Shown here: positions 9,345 through 19,000 of the stretch, in pieces
How positions within the stretch are numbered: position 1 is the first letter of the stretch
How the letters are laid out: every line of letters starts with the position of its first letter
NCBI RefSeq assembly: GCF_003086795.1
Contig: NZ_CP026003.1
Span: 4,475,179 to 4,539,178, forward strand
From: Stenotrophomonas sp. SAU14A_NAIMI4_5
GTDB lineage: Bacteria > Pseudomonadota > Gammaproteobacteria > Xanthomonadales > Xanthomonadaceae
Direction: 5' to 3'
Length of the DNA stretch: 64,000 nucleotides
Translations under genes and position numbers: made by a program
Notes under the pieces: generated by a model
Seen by the model: the letters and a program-made list of their open reading frames with translations, nothing else
What the model was told of the DNA's origin: nothing
Database searches by the model: none

Positions 9345-11492
9345 TTACTCCGCCGGGACGCCCATTTCCTTCAGCAGTTCCGGCGCCGGGTAGACCTTGG
9401 CCAGCAGCCAGCGCAGGTAGCGCATGTCCACGTGCACGGCACGCTTGAAGCGCGGGTCGAACCACCAGCTGGCGCTGACCGATTCCCAGTTGCTGTCGAA
9501 GTTCAGGCCGATCAGTTCGCCCTTGGCGTTGAGCACCGGCGAGCCGGAGTTGCCGCCGGTGGTGTCCAGGTTGGTCAGGAAGTTGACCGTCTGGGTCTTC
9601 AGCGCCGGGTCGGCGGTGCTGCCGAAATCACCCTTGGCGATGGCCGCCAGCAGCGGCTTGGGCGCATCGAACGGGTAGGCGTTGGTGTTCTTCTCGACGA
9701 TGCCGGCCACGGTGGTCACCGGCGAGTAGGTCACGCCGTCACGCGGGTGCAGCGCTTCGACCTTGCCGTAGCTGATGCGCAGGGTGCGGTTGGCGTCCGG
9801 GTACACCGCGCGGCCCTGCTTGGCACGCCAGGCGAACAGCGCCTGCATGTAGGCCGGGCGCAGGCGCAGCTGCTCGCCTTCGCGGGTCTTGCTCTCGTTC
9901 TCGATGCGCAGCTGCGCGGCCACCAGCGGGCCGGCCACGGCGATCAGCGGATCGGAGGCCAGGGCCTTGCCTTCGCGGGCGGCGGCGAAGCGGGACAGGC
10001 GCTGTGCCTCGTCACCCAGCTGGGTGCCGGCGTACAGGCTGTCCAGGGCCTTGGCCAGCTGTTCCGGGGTGCGGCCGAAGGCGGTGTCGAACTCGGCCAC
10101 GCGCTGCGCGTCCGGCAGCTGCTGGTAGCGGGTCAGCAGGCGGGTCAGCAGGGCCTTCTCGACCTCCGGTGCGTAGCGGCGCTGCACCTGCTTGAGCACG
10201 CCCTCGATCATCGCCTGGTCGCGCTGCTGGTAGCCGGTTTCGCGCTGCGCGTCCGGCTTGGCCGATTCGATGCGCAGGCGTTCCAGCAGCAGCGCCGAGC
10301 GCAGCAGCTGGGTCTGCAGGGCCATCTGGTCCAGCAGCAGGTCGCGCTCGCCCACCGCCGCACCCTGCGACAGGTTGGCCAGCAGCGCCTTGATGTCGGC
10401 CTGGTACCTGCGGTCGGTGGCCGCCAGCATGGCGGTTTCGTCGGCCGCACGCTGGGCCTTGGCATCGCTGCGCAGCAGGCCTTCCAGCTCACCGGCGGCA
10501 CGCTTGCGGTTGTTCTTCAGCGACTGCAGCTGCGAGGCGTAGCGGGTACGTGCCTGCGCATCGTTGGCACTGGCCGCCTCGATGGTGTCGATCATCTGCT
10601 GGAACACCGAGACGCGGCGCGGCAGCACGGTGTCGATCTGGCCGGCGAATTCGGCGGCGGTGCGGTGGCGGTAGGTGATGCCCGGGTAACCGGCCAGCAT
10701 CGCGTAATCACCTTCCTTCGGGCCTTCCACCGACATCTGCAGGTGCGCCGGCGCCTGGTAGGGCACGTTGTCCTTGCTGTAGGCGGCCGGCTTGCCGTCC
10801 TTGCCGACATAGGCGCGCAGCAGGGTGAAATCGCCGGTGTGGCGCGGCCACATGAAGTTGTCGATCTCATCGCCGTAGTTGCCGATCGCGCGCGGCGGCG
10901 CGTAGACCAGGCGCACGTCGCTCAGTTCCAGCTGGGCGATGCGGTAAAAATCGGTGCCGTAGTACATGTTGGCCACCGAGCAGCGCACGCTGCCGTCCTT
11001 CTCGCACTCGGCCACGATCTGCTTGCTGGCCGCATCGACGGCGTCGAAGTAGGCGCGGCCGGTCTTGCCCTTCGCCTGGGCCAGCACCTGGTCGGTCACC
11101 TTGTCGAAGCCGACGGTGACCAGCACGCGGAAGTCAGGATTGGCCGGGCGCTCGTCGGCGCGGCCCTGGGCGATGAAGCCGCCGTTGATGAGGTCATGCT
11201 CGGGCGAGCTGTTGTACTGGATCACGCCCATCGCCACGTGATGGTTGGTCAGCAGCAGGCCATCGGCGGAAACGAACGAGGCGGTGCCACCGCCGGCACG
11301 CACCACGGCGCTCAGCGGCGGCGCGGTGACGTTGGCCAGTTCGGCCGGGTTGCCCTTGAAACCGGCCGCCTTCAGCGGCTTGGCCAGCTCCGGCAGCTGG
11401 GTCGGCATCCACATGCCTTCATCGGCATGGGCGCCTGCGGCGAGGGTCAGGCCCAGGGCCAGGGCGGCAGGAAGGGTTTTACGGGCAGACAT
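9345..11492 (-). CDS. S46 family dipeptidyl-peptidase (DPP7/DPP11 type)
   Basis: 715 aa, close to the usual length. A signal peptide (about 1-23, ending AHA) sends it to the periplasm. The chymotrypsin-like fold is marked by TNHHVA (His84/85), the aspartate region DEIDNFMWPRHTGDF, and the serine motif DTTGGNSGSPV with Ser649. The long alpha-helical cap (about 280-560) rich in Arg/Gln is typical of S46 enzymes, which remove dipeptides from the N-termini of peptides. I cannot settle whether it is the DPP7 (broad) or DPP11 (acidic) type. The start at 11492 is chosen because the signal peptide begins there; a 20-codon extension upstream is not signal-like. It is divergent from hscC. Confidence 0.9.
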   Translation of the reverse strand: MSARKTLPAALALGLTLAAGAHADEGMWMPTQLPELAKPLKAAGFKGNPAELANVTAPPLSAVVRAGGGTASFVSADGLLLTNHHVAMGVIQYNSSPEHDLINGGFIAQGRADERPANPDFRVLVTVGFDKVTDQVLAQAKGKTGRAYFDAVDAASKQIVAECEKDGSVRCSVANMYYGTDFYRIAQLELSDVRLVYAPPRAIGNYGDEIDNFMWPRHTGDFTLLRAYVGKDGKPAAYSKDNVPYQAPAHLQMSVEGPKEGDYAMLAGYPGITYRHRTAAEFAGQIDTVLPRRVSVFQQMIDTIEAASANDAQARTRYASQLQSLKNNRKRAAGELEGLLRSDAKAQRAADETAMLAATDRRYQADIKALLANLSQGAAVGERDLLLDQMALQTQLLRSALLLERLRIESAKPDAQRETGYQQRDQAMIEGVLKQVQRRYAPEVEKALLTRLLTRYQQLPDAQRVAEFDTAFGRTPEQLAKALDSLYAGTQLGDEAQRLSRFAAAREGKALASDPLIAVAGPLVAAQLRIENESKTREGEQLRLRPAYMQALFAWRAKQGRAVYPDANRTLRISYGKVEALHPRDGVTYSPVTTVAGIVEKNTNAYPFDAPKPLLAAIAKGDFGSTADPALKTQTVNFLTNLDTTGGNSGSPVLNAKGELIGLNFDSNWESVSASWWFDPRFKRAVHVDMRYLRWLLAKVYPAPELLKEMGVPAE

Positions 11493-11575
11493 CGGCGTTT
11501 CCGGCAGTACAGAACAGCCCGGGACCATAGCCGCTGGGGACCGATGGGGCAACGGCCGATGGTTGGGGTGGCGCG

Positions 11576-11603
11576 TTCATCGGCCGCGTTGTCGGCCTAC
11601 AAT
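11576..11603 (+). promoter_or_regulatory. Candidate promoter of hscC
   Basis: TTCATC (11576-11581), 16 bp, then TACAAT (11598-11603) gives a plausible sigma-70 pair 33 bp before the hscC start codon. The -35 is weak, so the call rests mainly on the -10 and its position. Confidence 0.35.
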
Positions 11604-11636
11604 CGCGGTTCCATCACATGCAGTCAGGGAAGCAGC

Positions 11637-13325
11637 ATGATCGTCGGTATCGACCTGGGCACCACCCATTCGCTGGTGGGCATCTACGAGGCGGGCGGCG
11701 GTCGACTGTTCCCCAATGCGCATGGCGAGCTACTGACGCCCTCGGTGGTCAGCCTGGCCGATGGCGCGGTGCTGGTCGGGCAGCCGGCGCGCGACCGCCT
11801 GGTCAGCCATCCGGCGCACAGCGTGGCGAACTTCAAGCGCTGGATGGGCACCGACCGGCAGACCCGCCTGGGCGACCGCAGCTTCCGCCCCGAGGAGCTC
11901 TCGGCGCTGGTGCTGCGCTCGCTGCTGGCCGACGCCGAGGCCGCCCTGGGGCAGAAGGTGGAAGAGGCGGTGATCAGCGTGCCGGCGTACTTCTCCGATG
12001 CGCAGCGCAAGGCCACGCGCACTGCCGGCGAACTGGCCGGCATCCGCGTGGAGCGCCTGATCAACGAACCCACCGCCGCCGCGCTGGCCTATGGCCTGCA
12101 GCAGCGCGAGGGCGAAGGTCGGGTGCTGGTGCTGGACCTGGGCGGCGGCACCTTCGATGTGTCGATCCTGGAGCTGTTCGACGGCGTGATCGAAGTGCAT
12201 GCCAGTGCCGGCGACAACTTCCTCGGCGGCGAGGATTTCTCGAGCGTGCTGCTGGAGGCCCTGCTGGCCGACCAGCGCCTGGACCTGGCTACCCTGGCCG
12301 ACAGCGAGAGGGCGCAGCTGCTGCGCCACCTGGAACTCTTCAAGCGCGAGCTGAGCCACACCGGCAGCAGCACGCTGGAGCTGACGCTGGGCGAACGCCG
12401 GCTGCGCTGGGAACTGGACGAGGCCGGATTCGCCCGGCTGTGCGATCCGCTGCTGCAGCGCATGCGCGGCCCGATCGAGCGGGCGATCCGCGATGCACGG
12501 CTGCAGCCGGATGCACTGGACGACATCGTGCTGGTGGGCGGGGCGGTGCGCATGCCGATGGTCAGCCGCCTGGTCACCCGCATGTTCGGCCGGCTGCCGC
12601 TGCGCCATGTCCACCCGGACCATGCCATCGCCCTGGGTGCCACCGTCGCCGCCGGCCTGAAGGAGCGCAACGAAGCCCTGCGCGAAGTGGTGCTGACCGA
12701 CGTCTGCCCCTACACGCTGGGCACCCAGGTGTCCCGCCGTATGCCGGATGGGCAGTCGCGCGGCGGCTATTTCCATCCCATCATCCAGCGCAACAGCGTG
12801 GTGCCGGTCAGCCGCGAGGATCAGTTCTTCCCGATCCACGAGAGCCAGCGCGAAGTCGTGATCGACATCTACCAGGGCGAAAGCCCGACCGTGGACCGCA
12901 ACATCAAGCTGGGCGAGCTGCGCGTGCCGTTGACCCATCGTGCACCGATGGAAGAGCGCGGCATCACCACCCGTTTCACCTACGACATCAACGGCCTGCT
13001 GCAGGTGGAGGTGACTGAGGATGCCACGGGCCTGCGCCACGAGCTGATCCTGGAACAGAACCCGGGCCTGCTGTCGCCCGAGGAGATCCAGCAGCGCCTG
13101 CAGGCCCTGCAGGACCTGAAGATCCATCCGCGCGATGCCCAGCAGAACCTGGCCGTGGTGGCCCGTGCCGAACGCCTGTACGAGGAGTTCATCGATCAGC
13201 GCGACACGCTGCAGGGCTGGCTGCTGCAGTTCCGCCACGCGCTGGACGGCCAGGACCTGCACCACATCGAGCAGCAGCGCCGCGAGCTGTCGCAGGCGCT
13301 GGACATGCTGGAGCGCGATGCATGA
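11637..13325 (+). CDS. hscC: Hsp70-family chaperone HscC
   Basis: 562 aa, the length of E. coli HscC (about 556) and shorter than DnaK (about 640). The ATPase domain carries phosphate 1 (VGIDLGTTHS, residue 3 on), phosphate 2 (VLDLGGGTFDVS) and adenosine motifs (LVGGAVRMP); EPTAAALAYG is conserved. The substrate-binding domain is present but the C-terminal lid is short and the DnaK tail is missing. Start ATG 11637 has AGGGAAG upstream. Its stop overlaps the start of a J-like membrane protein (ATGA), and a second one follows, so the three are probably co-translated. HscC in E. coli also works with dedicated J-like partners rather than DnaJ. Confidence 0.92.
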   Translation: MIVGIDLGTTHSLVGIYEAGGGRLFPNAHGELLTPSVVSLADGAVLVGQPARDRLVSHPAHSVANFKRWMGTDRQTRLGDRSFRPEELSALVLRSLLADAEAALGQKVEEAVISVPAYFSDAQRKATRTAGELAGIRVERLINEPTAAALAYGLQQREGEGRVLVLDLGGGTFDVSILELFDGVIEVHASAGDNFLGGEDFSSVLLEALLADQRLDLATLADSERAQLLRHLELFKRELSHTGSSTLELTLGERRLRWELDEAGFARLCDPLLQRMRGPIERAIRDARLQPDALDDIVLVGGAVRMPMVSRLVTRMFGRLPLRHVHPDHAIALGATVAAGLKERNEALREVVLTDVCPYTLGTQVSRRMPDGQSRGGYFHPIIQRNSVVPVSREDQFFPIHESQREVVIDIYQGESPTVDRNIKLGELRVPLTHRAPMEERGITTRFTYDINGLLQVEVTEDATGLRHELILEQNPGLLSPEEIQQRLQALQDLKIHPRDAQQNLAVVARAERLYEEFIDQRDTLQGWLLQFRHALDGQDLHHIEQQRRELSQALDMLERDA

Positions 13326-14710
13326 GCTGGGGCCTGGACGTGCTGGAGCTGGGCGAGGATGCCGACGAACGTGCGATCAAGCGGGCCTACGCCCAGCGCC
13401 TGCGGGTGACCCGCCCGGAGGACGATCCGGTCGCCTTCCAGCAGCTACATGAGGCCTACCAGGCCGCACTGGCATGGGCGAAGGATCGCGCCGCAGAGGA
13501 GACCCCGTGGCCCGGCAGCGGACCGGAAGCACCGCTGCAATCGGCAGCGCCGAGCGTTGATGACGCGGGTCCGCAGGCGAATGACCACGTGCGGGCCGAC
13601 CCGCGCATGGACGTGGAGGCCATCGCCGGCCGCATCCTGGCCGAAGCCGTGCAGCAGGAGCCGGACGCGCTGCAGGAGTGGCTGGCGCAGCAGCCGGAAC
13701 TGTGGTCGCTGCAGGGGAAGGCGCGGATCGGTGACGCCCTGCTGGACGCGCTGTTCTCCGCCACCGAGCCGGTGCAGGCCGACAACCTCGATGTGCTGGC
13801 CGAACGGTTCGGCTGGGACGAGATCGGCAGCGGCGTGGATCCCTATGCACTGGATGCACGGCGCATGGAGATGCACCGCCAGTGGGTGGTGCAGCCGGGC
13901 AACCACCATCGCCTGGCCGAACTGCTGCAGCGCTGCGGATTGCCGAACCCGCCCGCTGCGGCCGGCGAGCACATGGCCTGGCTGTCGCGTCCGTGGAATC
14001 ACTGGCAGGCACTGCTCACTTCGTTGTCGCCCCAGCGTGGGCGCGACCTCAACCAGACTCTGGATGCCCTGGGCATCGATGACGACACGGCGGTGCCGGC
14101 ACCGCTGCAGGCCCGCCAGATCACGTTCTGGCGCGACATCGGCGCAATGCACCGGCTGAACCGCGAGCGCTGGCTGCAGGGACTGCTGCGCGGTGTCGCG
14201 TGCGCGGTGATCGCCGCGCTGCTGGTGCTGGCCGTGGGCGTGCTGGGCCAGTTTGCCTCGGGTGACGGCGCTGCCGGCATCCATCCGATGGCCACCTACG
14301 CGCGGGTGGCACTGTACGCGGCGCTGGCGCTGGTGCTGCTGGGCGCGGTCGCCCCCGCGGTGCAGACCTTCCTGCACTGGCAGGTGCAGGACGAGCAGCC
14401 ACATCGATCCGCGCTCGCGGCGCTGCTGCCGATTCCGCTGCTGGCGATCGTGGCCATCGTGCTGATCCACGGGCTGGAGCTGCGCACGGCCGGCACCCTG
14501 CTCGCCTGGCCGGTACTGGGCCTGTCCGTGTGGCGCTGGTGGCGGCGCACCCACCTGCAGATCCAGTTCAACGGCTGGCTGCTGCTGTCGGTGGTGCCGT
14601 TCCTGAAACTGCTGATCCTCGGCATGAGCTACGCCGAGCTGCCGGTCGCCTTCGCAGTGGCGTTGTGGGCGCGCGATGCCTGGACCCAGGTGTGGTGCCG
14701 CCAGCGATGA
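13322..14710 (+). CDS. J-like-domain membrane protein, HscC partner (first copy)
   Basis: 462 aa. The N-terminus (about 1-50) resembles helices II and III of a J domain (DADERAIKRAYAQRLRV, then FQQLHEAYQAALA), but the HPD tripeptide that activates Hsp70 is replaced by RPEDDP. A soluble middle region (about 75-280) is followed by four hydrophobic segments (about 285-460), so the J-like head is probably cytoplasmic on an inner-membrane anchor. It overlaps hscC by 4 bp and the next gene by 4 bp. E. coli hscC partners DjlB/DjlC are the nearest functional analogue. The role as an HscC co-chaperone is inference from gene order. Confidence 0.75.
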   Translation: MSWGLDVLELGEDADERAIKRAYAQRLRVTRPEDDPVAFQQLHEAYQAALAWAKDRAAEETPWPGSGPEAPLQSAAPSVDDAGPQANDHVRADPRMDVEAIAGRILAEAVQQEPDALQEWLAQQPELWSLQGKARIGDALLDALFSATEPVQADNLDVLAERFGWDEIGSGVDPYALDARRMEMHRQWVVQPGNHHRLAELLQRCGLPNPPAAAGEHMAWLSRPWNHWQALLTSLSPQRGRDLNQTLDALGIDDDTAVPAPLQARQITFWRDIGAMHRLNRERWLQGLLRGVACAVIAALLVLAVGVLGQFASGDGAAGIHPMATYARVALYAALALVLLGAVAPAVQTFLHWQVQDEQPHRSALAALLPIPLLAIVAIVLIHGLELRTAGTLLAWPVLGLSVWRWWRRTHLQIQFNGWLLLSVVPFLKLLILGMSYAELPVAFAVALWARDAWTQVWCRQR

Positions 14711-16032
14711 GTGACTGGAGGGCGCTGCTGGGGCTGGACGCCGACGCCGACGAACGCGCCATCAAGCGCGCCTATGCGCGGCAGCTGCGGGTCACCCGGC
14801 CCGAAGATGACCCGGTGGCGTTCCAGCGGCTGCACGAGGCCTACCAGGCCGCGCTGGCGCAACTGCGCGAGGATGCAGCGCCGCCTGCGGAAGTCCGCCC
14901 GGCGCAGGAGACATCGACGGATACGGTGGACGCCGAGGGCGTCGCCGCGCAGCTGGTCGAGGTGGCCGGACAGGGCGATGACGCGCTCCTGCGGCAGGCC
15001 CTCCAGCAGCAACCGGAGCTGTGGTCGCTGCACGGCAAGCAGCGCATCGGCCACGCCGTGCTGCAGCAGCTGGTGACGGACGAACCGGCGCTGCCGCGCA
15101 GCACCTTCGAGACGCTCAGTGGGTATTTCGGCTGGGATGATCCGGTACGGGACTGGGACATGCACTGGCTGGACGCCGTGGCACGCCGCTGCGAACAGCG
15201 CTGGCTGCTGTCACCCGCCGGTGCGCAGGCACTGGCGACCCGCTACCTGGGCATCAGCGAGTCGCTGCTGGTGCCCGGCAGCGATGTGCTTCCCAGCCTG
15301 CGCGAGCATCGCCCGGCCTGGCGCAACCTGCTGAGCACCCTGCAGCCGTCGCGCGCGCACCAGGCAATCAGCCTGCTGGCGGCGCTCGGCTACTGGCACG
15401 ACCTTCGCGTGCCACCCGGCCTGGATGCAGGACAGGTCGCGTTCTGGTCACGCTTCGGGCGCGAGGGCGATGCCATCCATTGGCAGGCCGATGGCCTGCG
15501 TGCGCTGCTGATCAGTGTGGTCCTCGGTCTGCTCTGCACCTGGGGCGTGGTCGCCAGCTGGCCGCTGCCGGCCTCCGCCGATGGCGCGCTGGATGGCGGC
15601 CAGCGCGCGGTGCTGATCATCGCCACTGCCGTGCTGCTGGCCCCTGGCCTGTGGCTGACAACCCGCGCGATACGTGCGCTCATTCGTTGGCAATCGCTGC
15701 CAGAGCACGCTTCAGCGGTCCTGCCGGGGCTGCGTATCCTGACCATTCCACTGGCGGTCGCGGCAGTGATGGCTGCGTTCCATCAGACGCTGCTCAGTAC
15801 CACCGACGATCCATTCACCGCGCTGCTCGTGCTGCCCCTGGTCAGCACCGGGGTGCTGAGCATGGCCCGCCAGCGCTTCGTGCAGCGCTGTGCGCCGGCA
15901 GGGGAGAAGGCCTGGGGTACGGGCATGATGATCGCCATCGTGCTGATCGTGCCCGCGCTGGTCATGGCCCTGGTCTACTGGGCAAAAGACCTGCATGGCC
16001 ATCGCGGGCAGTTGCGCTGGTCCAACCGGTAA
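14707..16032 (+). CDS. J-like-domain membrane protein, HscC partner (second copy)
   Basis: 441 aa, a paralogue of the preceding protein. The N-terminal block DADERAIKRAYARQLRVTRP is almost identical, again with RPEDDP in place of HPD; the middle keeps LQQQPELWSLHGKQRIG-type sequence, and three or four hydrophobic segments lie at about 265-430 (for example ALLISVVLGLLCTWGVVASW). The ATG at 14707 overlaps the previous stop (ATGA), showing translational coupling. The C-terminal membrane half has diverged much more than the head, which suggests a duplication followed by specialisation for a different membrane partner. The molecular role has to be inferred. Confidence 0.75.
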   Translation: MSDWRALLGLDADADERAIKRAYARQLRVTRPEDDPVAFQRLHEAYQAALAQLREDAAPPAEVRPAQETSTDTVDAEGVAAQLVEVAGQGDDALLRQALQQQPELWSLHGKQRIGHAVLQQLVTDEPALPRSTFETLSGYFGWDDPVRDWDMHWLDAVARRCEQRWLLSPAGAQALATRYLGISESLLVPGSDVLPSLREHRPAWRNLLSTLQPSRAHQAISLLAALGYWHDLRVPPGLDAGQVAFWSRFGREGDAIHWQADGLRALLISVVLGLLCTWGVVASWPLPASADGALDGGQRAVLIIATAVLLAPGLWLTTRAIRALIRWQSLPEHASAVLPGLRILTIPLAVAAVMAAFHQTLLSTTDDPFTALLVLPLVSTGVLSMARQRFVQRCAPAGEKAWGTGMMIAIVLIVPALVMALVYWAKDLHGHRGQLRWSNR

Positions 16033-16047
16033 CCGAACCCGACCCGG

Positions 16048-19000
16048 TCATTTCTCGCGTCGCCAGTTGATCGAGCCACGGTTTTCCACCGTGCTCGATT
16101 CCACTTCCACGTCGAAGCCGCGGCGCAGCAGGTACTTCAGGGTCAGCACCGAACCGGCACCCACCATCGACACGCCATAGCCGACGTACAGCTTGGGCGA
16201 GATGTACTTGCCGAAACCGATCACCGAACCGCCCAGCGCGCGCGACTGGCTCACGCCGGCATCGTCCAGGCCCAGCTTGGCGCCCAGCTGCGAAGCCAGC
16301 AGGCCGCTGCCGGCCGACAGCGCCGCCGAGGCCGCGGTGACCTGCTGGGTCTGGTCGGTGCTGGCATTGGTCAGGCTGCGGCCCAGCACCAGATAGGCCA
16401 GTGCCTCGGACTGCGACATCGCCGGGTCGGACCACACGTCGGCACGCGGCTGCTGCGCGCGGCCGGTCACGTCGATGCCGGCGGTGACATCACCGATGCG
16501 GCGCTCGGCGCGGATGTTGATGCGCGGATCGGAGACGGCGTTGTAGTTCCAGTTGAGGTTGCCGCGGGTGATGGTCAGGTCCTGGCCGTAGGCCTTGTAG
16601 CGGCCGCTCACCTCAAGCCCGCCGTTGGCGGTCATCTCGCGGCCGGGCTTGGCCCAGACCTGCATCTTGCCGGTCAGCCCGCCCTTCAGGCCGAAGCCGG
16701 TCATCTTCACCTTGTCGCCCAGGCTCACGGTCAGGTCCATGTCCAGCGGCGAGGTGCGCGATTCCTCCGGGTCGGCCGGATCCAGCACCACCACGTCCTC
16801 GGACACCGAGGTGCCGCGGTCCAGGCGCTCCAGGTCGATGTCGGCCTCGGGCACGTTGACCGTGCCACGCAGCTCCATCGCCGCCTTGGCCAGGGTGAAG
16901 TCGAGATCGGGGTTGGCGACGATGCGCAGTTCGCTGGTGTTGGACACCAGCACGTTCTCGCCGTGGATCTTCAGCTGCAGCGGCTGCGCATCGCCGAACC
17001 AGGACAGGCCGCCGTCGACGTACAGCGTGCCCTTGCCCGAGTTGGCCTGCGCGGTGATCTTGGCCGAGCCATCGGGCTGGGCGACGAAGCTGCCCTTGCC
17101 CTGGTCGAAGGTCAGGCCCAGCGCCGGGAATTCGCCCTTGAAGTTGGTCAGCTGCGCGTCACCGCCCAGCGAGGGCTGGCCGCGCGTGCCACGCAGGCTC
17201 ACGTGGCCTTCGATCAGGCCGGTGGGACGCACGATGTCCGGCGAGAAAAGCTCCAGCCAGTACAGCCGCGACATGTTGAGATAGAGCTCGCCGTTCAAAG
17301 GCGCACTGGCTTCCCAGCCGGTCTGCATCTTCGCATCGACGAAGCCGTTGCCCTGGAAGCCCATGCCCAGGTAGCCCTTGATGCTGGCCGGGGTCATGTC
17401 CAGCTTCAGCGAGAACTGGTCGTAGCGCACCAGTTCGCCGCGGGTGCTGTCGGTGCCGGCGTTGCGGATCTCGCCCAGGCGCACGCCGCCTTCCTTCGAG
17501 CGCACTTCCACGTGGCCTTCCCAGGCATTGGCGCGCGGACGGATCTGCGCGTCCAGGCTGACATCGCCGCGCAGGTAGATGCGGCGGCCGGACTGCGGCG
17601 GCAGCCACGGCTGCACCAGCGACAGCGGCAGCGCATCACTGCGCACCACCACGCCCTCGCGCGGCCAGTTGGCCTGCGCGCACAGAGCGCCACTGCCGGT
17701 GGTGGCCAGGCAGGCTTCGGACAGCGTGTAGGTACCGCCATTGATGGCGAAGGTCGCCGGTGCACGCAGCGACCACGGATCGCCCTTCATCGGCGCGATG
17801 CGCAGCGCGGACAGTTCACCGCGCCACTGCGTGCCCTGCTGGCGCACGCTGCCCTGCAGGTCGATCGCGCCCATCTCGTTGCGCGTCTGTGCGGCCAGGC
17901 GCAGGTTGGACACGCTGCCCTGCGCATCCACGTTCAAGCGCTCCAGCAGCATGCCGGCGTTGACCTGCTGGCCCTGCACCGCCAGCGTGCCGCTGTCGCC
18001 ACGCCATGGCAGGTGGCCCTTGATGCTCAGGCTTTCGGCGCCGTAGCCATCCCAGTTGAGGTTGTTGCCGACCAGGTCGGCGGTGATGTCCGGCGCATCG
18101 CGCGGGCCCTTCACCTGCACCTGGCCGCGCAGGCCGCCATCGGCACCGGGCAGCAGGTCGCTCAGCTGCAGCGGCTCGAAGCGTGCGTCGATGTCCAGGC
18201 GGTCGCCGACCTTGCCCGACGCGGTCACCCGGCTGCTGCCCACGGTCAGCTTCAGCTCGCCCTGGCCCTGTTCGCCCTGCAGGGCGAACTTGCCCTGCGC
18301 GTCGACGTTGCGCTGGCGCAGCGTGCCCTTCAGCGAGGGCAGGTCCACGGTCGCCTGCAGCGTACCGGCAGTGCCGGCCGGTGCATTGGCCGGCGGCGGC
18401 AGCTGCTGGCCCTTGGAGGCCAGATTGCCCGACAGGCGGCCATTCCAGCCCGGCACGAAATAGCCCGGATCGAAGTCCTTCAGCGTGGCCTTGGCATCCC
18501 AGTCCAGCTGGGGCGACCAGGCCACCTGGCCCTCCACCTGCAGCTGGCCACCCGGGGTCTGCGCCTGCAGCTGGTGGATCTGCGCGGCCTTGTCATTACC
18601 GCGCACATCGAAGCGCAGCTGCGCATTCTGTTGCTCGCGCTGCACGTCGGCGCGGCCGATCGCGGCCCAGGCCTGCAGCGTGCCGGCCAGGCCGAAGCGT
18701 GCTTCCTTCAGGGTCACCGGTACCGGTGCGCTGCCGGCGGTGTTCGGGTCCGGCGCCGGCACCCAGGTCAGGTTCTGCGCGATCACCGAGAAATTGAGCT
18801 TCTGCTGGTCTTCCTGGCTGAAATCGGCCGTGCCTTCCAGGCGTGCTTCGCCGCCCAGGCCCTTCACCACCAGCGGCGAGACCTTCAGCACCTGGTCCTG
18901 CAGCGAAACCACCGACGGTGCCAGTTCCAGTTCCTGCTCGCCCTGCTTCACCCGCCCATGCAGGTTGGCGTTGCCGCCCTTGCCCGAGGCGGTGAAATCC

